64,000 bases of DNA from positions 1 to 64,000 of the forward strand of contig NZ_JABSNU010000019.1 in NCBI RefSeq assembly GCF_013266735.1, in the 5' to 3' direction. Below are positions 17,573-25,651 of the stretch, piece after piece (position 1 is the stretch's first letter; each line of letters opens with the position of its first letter). The translations under genes were made by a program, and so were the position numbers. Under the pieces are notes generated by a model that made no database searches, had not been told where the DNA came from, and saw only the letters and a program-made list of their open reading frames with translations. Source of the stretch: Pedobacter foliorum. GTDB lineage: Bacteria > Bacteroidota > Bacteroidia > Sphingobacteriales > Sphingobacteriaceae.

Positions 17573-18196
17573 ATGAGTCAGAATAAAAAGATCACTACAC
17601 TTTTTACCGATATCGGTGGGGTGTTACTTACTAATGGATGGGACAGAAAGGCAAGAGCCGAAGCCGCGCAGCTATTCAATCTTGAGCTTATAGAGTTGGA
17701 GGAAAGGCACCACCTTACTTTTGATACTTACGAGGTTGGGAAAATTACACTTGATGAGTATTTGGACAGATTGGTGTTTTATGAAGATCGTGACTATTCT
17801 AAAGATGACTTTAAAGAATTTATGGTTAGTAAATCGCTTCCGTATAACGACATGATTAAACTGATATGTGACCTTAAGAAAAAGTATAACTTAAAAGTTG
17901 CGGTAATTAGTAATGAAGGGAGAGAGCTTAATCAATATAGGATAAGTACTTTTCGGTTGAATGAATTTGTCGACTTTTTTATCTCTTCAAGTTTTGTGCA
18001 TTTCAGAAAACCGGATGCAGATATCTTTAAGGTAGCTATAGATATTTCTCAGAGCGATGTTGAAACAAGCGTTTATATTGATGATAGGATGCTTTTTGTA
18101 CAAATTGCGGAAGGGCTTGGCCTCACAGGAATCTGTCATACAGACTACGAAGACACCAAAAAGAAGCTTGCTGATCTTGGGTTAAGCTTAGATTGA
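17573..18196 (+). CDS. HAD-superfamily hydrolase (putative phosphatase)
   Basis: 207 aa. HAD motif I is TLFTDIGGVLLTNGWD near the N-terminus (nucleophile Asp in DIGG rather than DxDG, as in YihX-like members). Motif II is VAVISNEG (about 110), motif III the Lys of FRKPDADIFKVAI, and motif IV VYIDDR. The cap is a small helical C1 type (residues 20-90). It probably dephosphorylates a small metabolite in the cytoplasm. It follows the O-methyltransferase after 11 bp and probably shares its promoter. Substrate unknown. Confidence 0.88.
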   Translation: MSQNKKITTLFTDIGGVLLTNGWDRKARAEAAQLFNLELIELEERHHLTFDTYEVGKITLDEYLDRLVFYEDRDYSKDDFKEFMVSKSLPYNDMIKLICDLKKKYNLKVAVISNEGRELNQYRISTFRLNEFVDFFISSSFVHFRKPDADIFKVAIDISQSDVETSVYIDDRMLFVQIAEGLGLTGICHTDYEDTKKKLADLGLSLD

Positions 18197-18220
18197 TCTC
18201 ATATCTAATAAATATTTACA

Positions 18221-18276
18221 GCCGTTGGTCGAAATTTTTAGGGAGTTGGTCGTGAGTTACACGATGCTGGTATAAT
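18221..18276 (+). promoter_or_regulatory. LytTR-type paired direct repeats and promoter of GIN gene 1
   Basis: Two 9-bp sites, GCCGTTGGT (18221-18229) and GGAGTTGGT (18242-18250), are separated by 12 bp and share GTTGGTCG. Spacing and core fit the known LytTR response-regulator site (WMMGTTNRK repeated every 21-22 bp). TATAAT at 18271-18276 begins 26 bp after the second GTT. The same arrangement, with identical distances, precedes the second GIN gene at 44852-44907. A small hairpin TCGTG/CACGA follows site 2. Confidence 0.6.
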
Positions 18277-18358
18277 ACGCCGAATTTGGCTGAAACGAAA
18301 GGGGAGTAATGACGTCTTATTAATAAAAACAGTAAGAAAAACCCTAAAACATAAAGTC

Positions 18359-18970
18359 ATGAAAACTCTAACAAAAGCATTATTCGGAACAACATTAGCA
18401 GCAATTTTATTAACCTCTTCGGCGATGACAACTTTGGCTGCCAACAAAATTGAAATTACTTCGGTAAAAACAAGTTCAATTGGAATCAACAAGGTTTGGG
18501 TTGCAGGAAATGTGAAGATAGTATTAACGCAAAGTGATAAGGAAGGAGTTTTTGTTGATGAGAACTTTAATGCAGATAAAACATCAGTTTTAAGAGAAGG
18601 ACAAACTTTGTATATCAACTCTACAGAAAGTAATTAGGTTACTGTAAATGTTTCTGTAAAAGATCTTCAAAGGATACAAGCTGCCGGCGGTTCGGTGGTT
18701 GTAACTAAAGGCAACTTTGATGTGAAATATCTTCAGTTGTTTTTAAGTCAAAGTGCAACAGCTAAAATTAAATCTACAGTGGGTAGTTTATATACAGTGA
18801 TCAGTGATGATGCGGTGTTAAAGATGAGTGGTACTTCGGATGAGCACACCTTGATTGCAAGCAATATGGAGAATGTTAAGTTTGATGATTTTGCTAGTTT
18901 GAGAACAGAGAATTTAAGTGAGGGGGCGATTGTGAATGCTGATAAAACAGCGGCAAACAAAGCAAAGTAA
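18359..18970 (+). pseudogene. GIN-domain (DUF2807-like) secreted protein, interrupted by one amber stop
   Basis: A signal peptide (MKTLTKALFGTTLAAILLTS.., ending TLAAN) is followed by a GIN-type beta-solenoid domain as in putative surface adhesins. The frame is open for 92 codons, hits TAG at 18635-18637 and continues open in the same frame to 18970. Aligned with the intact paralogue at 44990, the TAG sits where NSTEASQITV has Gln, so a single C-to-T change (CAG to TAG) explains it. There is no frameshift and the rest of the protein is well kept, so the mutation is recent or the stop is read through. The promoter is preserved, and a terminator follows. Confidence 0.8.
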
Positions 18971-18990
18971 GAATTTCTAATCCATGATGA

Positions 18991-19016
18991 AGCCCCGGTT
19001 ACTCGGGGCTTTTTTT
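18991..19016 (+). terminator. Terminator after GIN gene 1
   Basis: AGCCCCG (18991-18997) pairs with CGGGGCT (19004-19010) around a 6-nt loop, followed by a run of T. It lies between the convergent GIN pseudogene and flotillin gene and could serve the first of these. Confidence 0.88.
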
Positions 19017-19043
19017 GTGATATTATTTTTGCATGATATGGTA

Positions 19044-20606
19044 TTATGCAATTGGATCTTCGGCTGGTTTACTTGGTGATTTTGGTGTTTGAGTAGCAGG
19101 TGAATCTTTCAAGTCGACTGGCTCAGACCCTTTTAGGTAAGTAGGTAGATTTAATCCTGCCATATTAAACAGGTCATTGAGCGGTGGAACTGTTTTCATC
19201 ATGCCGGAAACAAAATTTGCGGTAGATGAGTTGCCGTTTTCACTAGTTCCATTACCTGAATCCCAAACAGTGATCTTATCGATTTTAATGTTTTTAACAG
19301 CTTCAACTTGAGTTCTAACCAATTCCGGCAACTTCTCAATTAGCAATAGCTGGAATGCTTTGGTTGGATCTCCTCCGGCAGCGGCAACGACTTCTTTATA
19401 ACCTTCTGCCTGCTTAGTTAAGATTTCAAATAAACCTTTTGCTTCGGCTTCCATTTTTGCAAAGATAGCATCGGCTTCACCTTTAGCGTTTTCTCTAATG
19501 GTTTCGGCGTCGGCCTGTGCCTGAATAATTGCTCTTTGTTTGGCAATTTCAGCAGGGATAACAATGTTGGCAATCTGTGTTGCTCTTTCTCTTTCGGAAC
19601 GAGCGGCCTCAGCTTTTTGTTCGGCCAGGTATGATGCTTCCAAAGCCTGAGCCTGTTGAACCTTTTCTGCAGATACTGCGATTTTTAAGGATTCGGCTTC
19701 TTTTTCTCTACGAAGGGCATCAGAATTGGCGATGTCTATTTTTGCCTCATTTTCTCCTTTTACTGCAATAGCATTGGCTTCAGACATCTTAATACGTGAA
19801 TCTCTATCTGCCTCTGCTTTACCAATTTTCTCATCTTTAGATGCTTCGGCAATACTGATTTCACGGTCTTTCTGGGTAATTGCGATTTTCACATCACGTT
19901 CTCGCAAGGTTTCTGCAATCTGTACGTCTTTCTCTCTATCGGCAATGGCTTTACCGGTTTCACCAATCTTGGTTTGCTCAGCAACGCTGATTAAAGCTTC
20001 GTTGATAGCTTTGGCAGCAGCTTCTTTACCCAATGCCTCAATGTAACCAGATTCGTCTTTAATATCGGTAACGTTAACGTTGATCAGTTTTAAACCAATT
20101 TTTTTAAGCTCTGTGTCTACGTTTTTAGAAATATTGTCGAGGAATTTATCACGGTCAGAATTGATCTCTTCGATAGTCATGGTAGCAATTACCAAACGCA
20201 ACTGTCCGAAAAGGATATCTTTTGCCAGTTCCTGTATATCGGCAGGGGCAAGGCCAAGCAAACGTTCTGCCGCATTGTTCATGCTGTCGCTTTCTGTTGA
20301 AATGGCAATGGTAAAGCGGCAAGGTACATCAACCCTGATGTTTTGACGGCTTAATGCATTTACTAAGTTGGCTTCAATTGAAATTGGTTTAAGATCCAGG
20401 TATGCAAAATCCTGAATAACCGGCCATATAAAGGCGCCACCGCCATGGATACATTTGGCAGAAGTGCCTCCCGTTTTTCCGTAAATAACTAAGATTTTGT
20501 CTGAAGGACATCTTTTGTAGCGGGCAATTAATGCCGATAGCATTACAAAAATAACGATAACGACAACAACGATAATGGTAAGTGGTGATTGTAAGATGTT
20601 TTCCAT
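19044..20606 (-). CDS. Flotillin-family SPFH membrane protein
   Basis: 520 aa. A single N-terminal membrane anchor (about 9-28) is followed by the SPFH/band-7 domain (about 30-200, with GGAFIWPVIQDFAYLDL). A long Ala/Glu/Lys-rich coiled coil (about 200-400) holds many repeats of the type EKDVQIAETLRERDVKIA, and the tail is Pro/Ser-rich. Flotillins oligomerise at the inner membrane and organise lipid microdomains; length and layout fit the FloT/YqiK group. The NfeD-like gene lies one base upstream on the same strand, the classical flotillin partner arrangement. Confidence 0.94.
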   Translation of the reverse strand: MENILQSPLTIIVVVVIVIFVMLSALIARYKRCPSDKILVIYGKTGGTSAKCIHGGGAFIWPVIQDFAYLDLKPISIEANLVNALSRQNIRVDVPCRFTIAISTESDSMNNAAERLLGLAPADIQELAKDILFGQLRLVIATMTIEEINSDRDKFLDNISKNVDTELKKIGLKLINVNVTDIKDESGYIEALGKEAAAKAINEALISVAEQTKIGETGKAIADREKDVQIAETLRERDVKIAITQKDREISIAEASKDEKIGKAEADRDSRIKMSEANAIAVKGENEAKIDIANSDALRREKEAESLKIAVSAEKVQQAQALEASYLAEQKAEAARSERERATQIANIVIPAEIAKQRAIIQAQADAETIRENAKGEADAIFAKMEAEAKGLFEILTKQAEGYKEVVAAAGGDPTKAFQLLLIEKLPELVRTQVEAVKNIKIDKITVWDSGNGTSENGNSSTANFVSGMMKTVPPLNDLFNMAGLNLPTYLKGSEPVDLKDSPATQTPKSPSKPAEDPIA

Positions 20607-20607
20607 A

Positions 20608-21174
20608 CTAAATTCTTTCTACGAGTACTATGTTTTGGGTTTCTATACTAACTATTATTACTGATGATCCGCTTTCTATTGATTCACCATTTGTAACGGC
20701 ATCAATTTCACGGAAGGATCCGTTAATGCTGATCTGGATTTTACCAGTTCCAGATTTATTTGCAGGAATGCGTAGGTAGACACTGGCATTTTTCTTTAGG
20801 GTAGATTCTATCTTAAAAGTATTGTCTTCTGCTAATTTTTGAATTTGCTTAATGATCAGAAAAAACAAAACGATGAACCCAATGCCGACTAATACGGAGG
20901 TGATGATGAGTAAAGGCTTATTGGTAATGATTGAGTAAAATGAGATCCCTGTCCAGCTGAGTCCTAAAAGAAAGTTAATTAAATTTCTGAATGAGAATAG
21001 TTGGAATGGTGCATCAGGGTGGTCCAGATTTCCATCAAAGTCTGCATCTATTCCATCGGCAGAATCGATACCAATAAATGTTAAAATAGTTTGAATTGTA
21101 AAAATCAAACTTACAGGTATGGCTATATACCAAAATGTCCTTAGTAAGGGTTCGAGAGCGTTAAAATAATCCAT
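20608..21174 (-). CDS. NfeD-like (YuaF-type) membrane protein
   Basis: 188 aa. Three to four hydrophobic segments (about 15-33, 62-80, 85-110) precede a soluble C-terminal domain (about 120-185) with the OB-fold pattern of NfeD-type proteins: VYLRIPANKSGTGKIQISING then SGSSVIIVSIETQNIVLVERI. A DGIDADFDGNLDHPDAP loop lies between TM1 and TM2. Such proteins work with flotillins, and here the two stop/start sites are 1 bp apart, so they are cotranscribed. Its biochemical role is not known beyond that partnership. Confidence 0.88.
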   Translation of the reverse strand: MDYFNALEPLLRTFWYIAIPVSLIFTIQTILTFIGIDSADGIDADFDGNLDHPDAPFQLFSFRNLINFLLGLSWTGISFYSIITNKPLLIITSVLVGIGFIVLFFLIIKQIQKLAEDNTFKIESTLKKNASVYLRIPANKSGTGKIQISINGSFREIDAVTNGESIESGSSVIIVSIETQNIVLVERI

Positions 21175-21279
21175 TATCGTAAAAATATGATTTTTCTGAT
21201 ACTAAAGCAATTAAAAATGGTGTGTAATTACCTTATTTGAACAATAAATGTAGATGGTGGGCTTTGCGATTATTAAGCG

Positions 21280-21307
21280 TTGAGATTTAAATTAATTAAT
21301 ACATTTG
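21280..21307 (+). promoter_or_regulatory. Promoter of ppnP
   Basis: TTG at 21280-21282, 17 bp, TACATTTG at 21300-21307: a close match to the Bacteroidetes consensus. The expected start near 21314 leaves a 5' leader of about 34 nt. Confidence 0.6.
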
Positions 21308-21347
21308 CGGCCGATAACAACCTTGAACCCAATAAAAAACAAAAATC

Positions 21348-21662
21348 ATGAGTAACTCTGAGAACTCTTCTGAACTTAACGAGTCAGTATCCCACAATGT
21401 ATATTTTGAAGGAAAAGTACAAAGCCTTGGTCTGGAAACAACAAAAGGTAAGGCTACTGTTGGTGTAATGAAAAAAGGAACTTATACGTTTTCTGCTTCT
21501 TCGCCAGAGGAAATGGTAATTGTATCAGGCATTATGAAGGTAAAGCTTGAAGGGGAAGACTTTAAAGCATACAAAGAACAGAACAATTTCCATGTAGCCG
21601 CCGGAACGTCATTTGATATTATATGCGAAGATGATGTAGCTTATATCTGTTATTACGGATAA
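21348..21662 (+). CDS. ppnP: Pyrimidine/purine nucleoside phosphorylase PpnP
   Basis: 104 aa, the size of the family (formerly DUF1255). The single cupin-like barrel shows its signature: YFEGKVQSLGLETTKGKATVGVMKKGTYTFSASSPEEM, then VSGIMKVKL and the C-terminal YICYYG. PpnP splits nucleosides with phosphate into base and ribose-1-phosphate, with broad specificity. Compared with enterobacterial PpnP it has about 14 extra residues at the N-terminus, Ser/Glu-rich and probably disordered. It is monocistronic with its own promoter. Its neighbours, a flotillin pair and a sugar-type transporter, say nothing about its role. Confidence 0.92.
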   Translation: MSNSENSSELNESVSHNVYFEGKVQSLGLETTKGKATVGVMKKGTYTFSASSPEEMVIVSGIMKVKLEGEDFKAYKEQNNFHVAAGTSFDIICEDDVAYICYYG

Positions 21663-21679
21663 TAAGATTAGATGCTGTA

Positions 21680-21723
21680 TTGAGTTGCAAATTATTGCAA
21701 ATTTGCGTTAATTTGCAACTCAA
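21680..21723 (+). promoter_or_regulatory. Nested palindromic operator upstream of the MFS-DeoR operon
   Basis: 14-bp perfect arms (21680-21693 and 21710-21723) flank a second palindrome, GCAAATTTGC, in the centre. The unit TTGCAAATT thus occurs in three orientations within 44 bp. A -7-like TTACTTTG (21724-21731) follows directly and the ATG is at 21733, so a bound regulator would cover the promoter. The DeoR-type repressor encoded two genes on is the natural candidate. Confidence 0.6.
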
Positions 21724-21732
21724 TTACTTTGC

Positions 21733-22908
21733 ATGAATATTATTGAAAAGACAGTAGGAGCTAGAAAGGCTACAAAGGCGGTATTCTTAGTATGTGGACT
21801 TGGAGTGTCCAGTTGGGCGCCAATGGTTCCTTATGCTAAAGAAAGGCTTCATTTAAATGATGCGAGTTTGGGCCTGCTTCTTTTACTATTAGGCACGGGT
21901 GCTATTAGCATGATGCCTGTAAGTGGTATCTTGTCAAATCGCTATGGAAGCCGCATTGTTATGCTTTGTTCTGCAATCGTTATGGCACTAACACTTCCAT
22001 TACTTTTAATTATGGATAATGTTATCTGGATGGGGGTAATACTGTTCATATTTGGTTCGGCAGTTGGGACTGTTGATGTGGCCATGAACTCTCATGGAGT
22101 ACATGTACAAAACAGATTTGGTAAACCAATTATGTCATCCCTTCATGGACTTTTTAGTGTTGGAGGGCTTTTAGGTTCTCTGGGTTTGGGTTTTCTGATG
22201 AAACTTGGCCTGGAACCAATAACAGCCGCTATAAGTATTGCTGTTTTGCTGATCATTATTGTTTCATGGAAATATACTGCCTTGTTTGATGTGGAGACTG
22301 AAAGGGCTGCCATTCAAGAGTTCTCTTCAAATGATCAAAACAGTAATTCCAGGTCGTTCTCATGGCTAACCGGAAGTGTTCTTTTTCTAGGTGCAATGTG
22401 TTTTGCCGTTTTTCTCGCTGAGGGATCGATGTTAGATTGGAGTGCAGTTTTTTTAACAGAAAATAGAAAAATAGATGAAGAGCTGGCGGGTGTTGGTTAT
22501 GCTGCATTTTCAATTGCAATGGCCACTATGCGTTTACTTGGGGATAAACTTGTTTCTCATCTTGATGGCCCTAAAGTTGTTATTGGGGGAAGTCTTATTG
22601 GGGCAGCAGGAATCTTTTTAGTAATACTTACACCGTGGTTGGTTACTGCTTTGCTTGGTTTCATATTATTGGGTTTAGGAGCTGCCAATATTGTTCCTGT
22701 ATTCATTAGTGAAGGGGGGCGTTTAAAAAATGTTTCTGCTTCAGTATCCATTCCGGCAATTACTACCATTGGTTATGCCGGACAGTTGGCGGGGCCAGCA
22801 ATGCTTGGATTCATCGCTCATCAATATTCCTTACCTTTTGCTTTAGGTTTTAGTGGCTTTTTGCTTATCCTGGTGGCTGTTTTTTATAAAATGAAACCCA
22901 AATATTAG
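21733..22908 (+). CDS. MFS transporter, probably a sugar or small-metabolite carrier
   Basis: 391 aa with 12 predicted membrane helices. The MFS loop 2-3 motif appears as GILSNRYGSRIV (about residues 62-73), and the N-terminal half has the pattern SSWAPMVPYAKERLHLNDASLGLLLLLLG seen in the FucP/YbjJ-like group. A central cytoplasmic loop (about 185-205) separates the two halves. It is an inner-membrane secondary transporter. It lies 4 bp upstream of a DeoR-family repressor, and an operator-like palindrome precedes the pair, so expression is probably substrate-induced. The cargo cannot be named. Confidence 0.88.
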   Translation: MNIIEKTVGARKATKAVFLVCGLGVSSWAPMVPYAKERLHLNDASLGLLLLLLGTGAISMMPVSGILSNRYGSRIVMLCSAIVMALTLPLLLIMDNVIWMGVILFIFGSAVGTVDVAMNSHGVHVQNRFGKPIMSSLHGLFSVGGLLGSLGLGFLMKLGLEPITAAISIAVLLIIIVSWKYTALFDVETERAAIQEFSSNDQNSNSRSFSWLTGSVLFLGAMCFAVFLAEGSMLDWSAVFLTENRKIDEELAGVGYAAFSIAMATMRLLGDKLVSHLDGPKVVIGGSLIGAAGIFLVILTPWLVTALLGFILLGLGAANIVPVFISEGGRLKNVSASVSIPAITTIGYAGQLAGPAMLGFIAHQYSLPFALGFSGFLLILVAVFYKMKPKY

Positions 22909-22912
22909 TGCT

Positions 22913-23662
22913 ATGTTAAAAGAAGAGCGTTTCGATCATATCATTAATCTTTTAAAGCGAAACGGCAAAGTAGCTTACGATTTACTTTCAATGGAACTAA
23001 ATGTATCCGAAGATACCATTAGAAGAGACATTGAGACACTTCATGGTAATGGATTATTAGCCAAAGTAAGAGGTGGTGCTATTTTACCTTCAAGGAATCC
23101 ATTAAGTTTTCAGAATCGTACTGAATATCTTACTGAGGGCAAAGAAGTAATCGCGCTAAAGGCTCAACAATTTATCAATAAAGGGCAAACTGTGTTTATG
23201 GATGGTGGAACTACTATATGTGCAATTGCGGCACACTTGCCATTAGATTCCAGTTTTCGGGTGGTCACTAATAATCAGGCGCTTATTCCAATACTTTCAA
23301 AGTTTAAAGGAGTTGAAATCATTGTACTTGGTGGAGTTTATAACCGTAATACTGAAACGAATACTGGAGTTAAAACTTGTGAAGAGGTTAAGCAGTATGT
23401 AGCAGATTTGTATTTTATGGGCACGTGTGCTGTTCAAAGTAAATTTGGTATTACTGCTGTAGTAAACGAAGATGGAGAAGTGAAACAAGCAATGTTAAAT
23501 TCTTCAATAAAAAAGGTTGCATTTAGTAATGCTGAGAAGCTTGATAGCGTGCATAGTTTTAAGGTATGCGATATACAAGAAATAGATGTGCTGATTACAG
23601 ATATCCCAAGTGATGATAATAGATTAGATGCTTATCGTAATTTGGGAATAAAATTGGTTTAA
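22913..23662 (+). CDS. DeoR/GlpR family transcriptional repressor
   Basis: 249 aa. The N-terminal DeoR-type winged helix (residues 1-57) reads ERFDHIINLLKRNGKVAYDLLS.. and the recognition helix SEDTIRRDIETLHGNGLLAKVRGGA. The C-terminal sugar-phosphate isomerase-like sensor domain (about 75-230) has the family FMDGGTTICAIAAHLP, VVTNNQALI, VIVLGG and DLYFMGTCAV stretches. It binds DNA and releases it on a phosphorylated sugar ligand. It follows the MFS gene by 4 bp, making a self-contained transporter/repressor operon. Confidence 0.93.
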   Translation: MLKEERFDHIINLLKRNGKVAYDLLSMELNVSEDTIRRDIETLHGNGLLAKVRGGAILPSRNPLSFQNRTEYLTEGKEVIALKAQQFINKGQTVFMDGGTTICAIAAHLPLDSSFRVVTNNQALIPILSKFKGVEIIVLGGVYNRNTETNTGVKTCEEVKQYVADLYFMGTCAVQSKFGITAVVNEDGEVKQAMLNSSIKKVAFSNAEKLDSVHSFKVCDIQEIDVLITDIPSDDNRLDAYRNLGIKLV

Positions 23663-24049
23663 CAAGAAGAAGGGTGGATGAACCCTAAACACCCACCCTG
23701 GTTCCTGTGCTTATCTCCCTCACTTTTCTAAAAAGGTCCTCCCCGGACAAATAACGTAATGCAAAAGCCAGGCCGCAAAAGAAAAGATGCTTTAAGGTGT
23801 AATTAGAAGGGTAGCCTTAAATAGACAAGTGTATAGTACTCATCAAAATGTAGAAAGAATATCCTGAATTGCGTCGGTGTGTATAGCTTGGCTGCTGAAA
23901 TAAAATCACGGCAATTTTATATTAAGCTTTTTTGCATAAAATAAGTATATTCAGCTAACCAAATACTGAAAATTAATTTAAATATAACCTTTAAATAAAA
24001 TTGAGGCCATTTAAGTTTTGTTACTTAGCATACAAAGAGACATGCTCCA
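23663..24049. other. Intergenic stretch of 387 bp
   Basis: It begins with a GC-rich hairpin, AGGGTGG-type arms at 23671-23680 and 23690-23699, 9 of 10 pairs. No T-run follows, so it is at best a weak terminator for the MFS-DeoR operon. The remaining sequence is AT-rich upstream DNA of the sigma factor gene. I see no convincing gene or RNA in it. Confidence 0.5.
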
Positions 24050-24601
24050 ATGAAAGATCTTAAAAGCTTTGAATATATTTATATCCAACATTGGGAAAAA
24101 TTATATGCCTTCTGTTTTAAGATGACATGTGATGATTATGTTTCACAAAATATAGTACAGGATATCTTTACCGACCTGTGGGACAGAAGAGATAAAGTCC
24201 AGATCTTATCCATAGAAAATTATTTGTTTAGGGCCGCCAAAAATCAGGTATTAAAAGAGTACAGAAAAAAGCGCTTTGATACGATAGTTCTTGAGGAAAG
24301 ATTTGAGAACTACCTAGTTGAGAATACTCCTTCACTGGAGCCTGAACTACTGGCTAAACTTTATTCTTTATTAGAGCATCTTCCGGAAAAGAGGAAAGAA
24401 ATTCTGATTATGAATAAATTGGAGGAAATGGATATAGCACAAATTGCAGCTAAACTAAATCTCTCCAAACAAACTGTAAAAAATCAGGTTTCTTCGGCAT
24501 TAAAGCAGTTAAGACTCCATGCGGGAGAAACATTCTTGTTAATCTTTGCGCTTGGAATTTACCTCGCTGCCCATCTTAATGATATCTTAATAATAATTTA
24601 A
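24050..24601 (+). CDS. ECF sigma factor of the FecI-like Bacteroidetes family
   Basis: 183 aa. Region 2 (about 10-75) has FKMTCDDYVSQNIVQDIFTDLWDRR and YLFRAAKNQVLKEYRKK. Region 4 (about 115-165) has LPEKRKEILIMNKLEEMDIAQIAAKLNLSKQTVKNQVSSALKQLR, the helix-turn-helix for the -35 element. The last about 22 residues are strongly hydrophobic (LLIFALGIYLAAHL), a feature often seen in this group. It is followed by a FecR-type anti-sigma factor and a SusC/SusD pair, so it should activate that uptake cassette when the TonB receptor signals. Confidence 0.94.
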   Translation: MKDLKSFEYIYIQHWEKLYAFCFKMTCDDYVSQNIVQDIFTDLWDRRDKVQILSIENYLFRAAKNQVLKEYRKKRFDTIVLEERFENYLVENTPSLEPELLAKLYSLLEHLPEKRKEILIMNKLEEMDIAQIAAKLNLSKQTVKNQVSSALKQLRLHAGETFLLIFALGIYLAAHLNDILIII

Positions 24602-24659
24602 CAAATTCAGATAGTACTTTTTTGCCATCGATGGTACTTATAGGTGATTTATAAGTATT

Positions 24660-25583
24660 ATGACAAAAAAGAAGATACACTATCTCAGATATCTGATAGA
24701 GAAAAGGGAGAAAAATGAAATTTCTGAAGCAGAGAAAAATCTGTTAGAAGACTTTTTAGATAAAGAGTTTGAGAATGCTGAATGGGATAGTGCTAAAATG
24801 CGTTCTAAGGAAGCCGTTTCAGCAGAGATATTTAGGAAGATAAAACCTAACAGCCCGGTAAAAAAATCGCTCGTAAACTATTATAAGTATGCCGCGGTAG
24901 CATGTATTGTCTTGATGCTGGGCCTTGGAATCTTGTTGAAGTCTGGGGTTGATGTTAAAGATATTACCGTAACAACTCTGTCTGCTACCGATTCTGTAAA
25001 GCTTAATGATGGTTCGTTGGTTTACCTTGCTGCAAACTCAGTCTTTAAATACCCTGAACAATTTAACGGTGAAACCAGATCTGTTACCCTGTTAAAAGGT
25101 AATGCATTTTTTAAAGTTTCAAAAGACCCACATCACCCTTTCATCATCACATCTGCCAATATTAAAACAAAAGTATTGGGAACTTCATTCCATATCAGTC
25201 TTGATAAAGGGAGATCAAGCGTTACCGTTATTACCGGGCATGTTAGGGTATCTTCAGATAAGCAGATTGCTTATTTAGAACCCAATGAAAGGGCAGTTAT
25301 CACTACATCAGGACTTACAAAGCAAAGTGTAAGTGATATGTGGCTTTACAGCTGGTATAAGAAGGACATAGATTTAAGCGATGTAACCCTCCACAAAATA
25401 TTTACCCTCCTGAATTTCAAGTATGGGGTAAACTTTAAACCCGAAGATAAAGAGATACTAAATACAAGAATAACATTATATATCAAGGGCGGTTTATCGC
25501 TTCAAAATATCCTGGATCAAATCAATTATGTTACACACCTAAAATTCAAACAATATGGAAATACCGTAGTCGTAAATCATTAA
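24660..25583 (+). CDS. FecR-family anti-sigma factor
   Basis: 307 aa. An N-terminal cytoplasmic sigma-binding part (1-75) is followed by one membrane segment (about 78-97, YAAVACIVLMLGLGILL). The periplasmic FecR domain has SVKLNDGSLVYLAANSVFKYPEQFNGETRSVTLLKGNAFFKVSKDPHHPF and the C-terminal DUF4974-type region has LHKIFTLLNFKYGVNF. It relays the state of the outer-membrane receptor to the sigma factor. It lies between the sigma gene and its receptor, 58 bp downstream of the first. Confidence 0.93.
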   Translation: MTKKKIHYLRYLIEKREKNEISEAEKNLLEDFLDKEFENAEWDSAKMRSKEAVSAEIFRKIKPNSPVKKSLVNYYKYAAVACIVLMLGLGILLKSGVDVKDITVTTLSATDSVKLNDGSLVYLAANSVFKYPEQFNGETRSVTLLKGNAFFKVSKDPHHPFIITSANIKTKVLGTSFHISLDKGRSSVTVITGHVRVSSDKQIAYLEPNERAVITTSGLTKQSVSDMWLYSWYKKDIDLSDVTLHKIFTLLNFKYGVNFKPEDKEILNTRITLYIKGGLSLQNILDQINYVTHLKFKQYGNTVVVNH

Positions 25584-25651
25584 AAAAAACCGCAGTTGCT
25601 GAGAACAACTACGGCTAACTATTAAGTATCAAATAAATTAATAACTTAAAT

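Noticed and set aside
18238..18618. 126-codon antisense frame over the GIN gene promoter
   Set aside because: It crosses the conserved LytTR promoter and mirrors the signal peptide of the GIN gene; no start signals or domain.
21680..21723. Terminator of ppnP
   Set aside because: Long perfect arms but no T-run, and the position directly over the next promoter fits an operator better.
23675..23734. 17-codon frame starting MNPKHPP after the DeoR gene
   Set aside because: It coincides with a hairpin, has no promoter and no regulatory link to a following gene.
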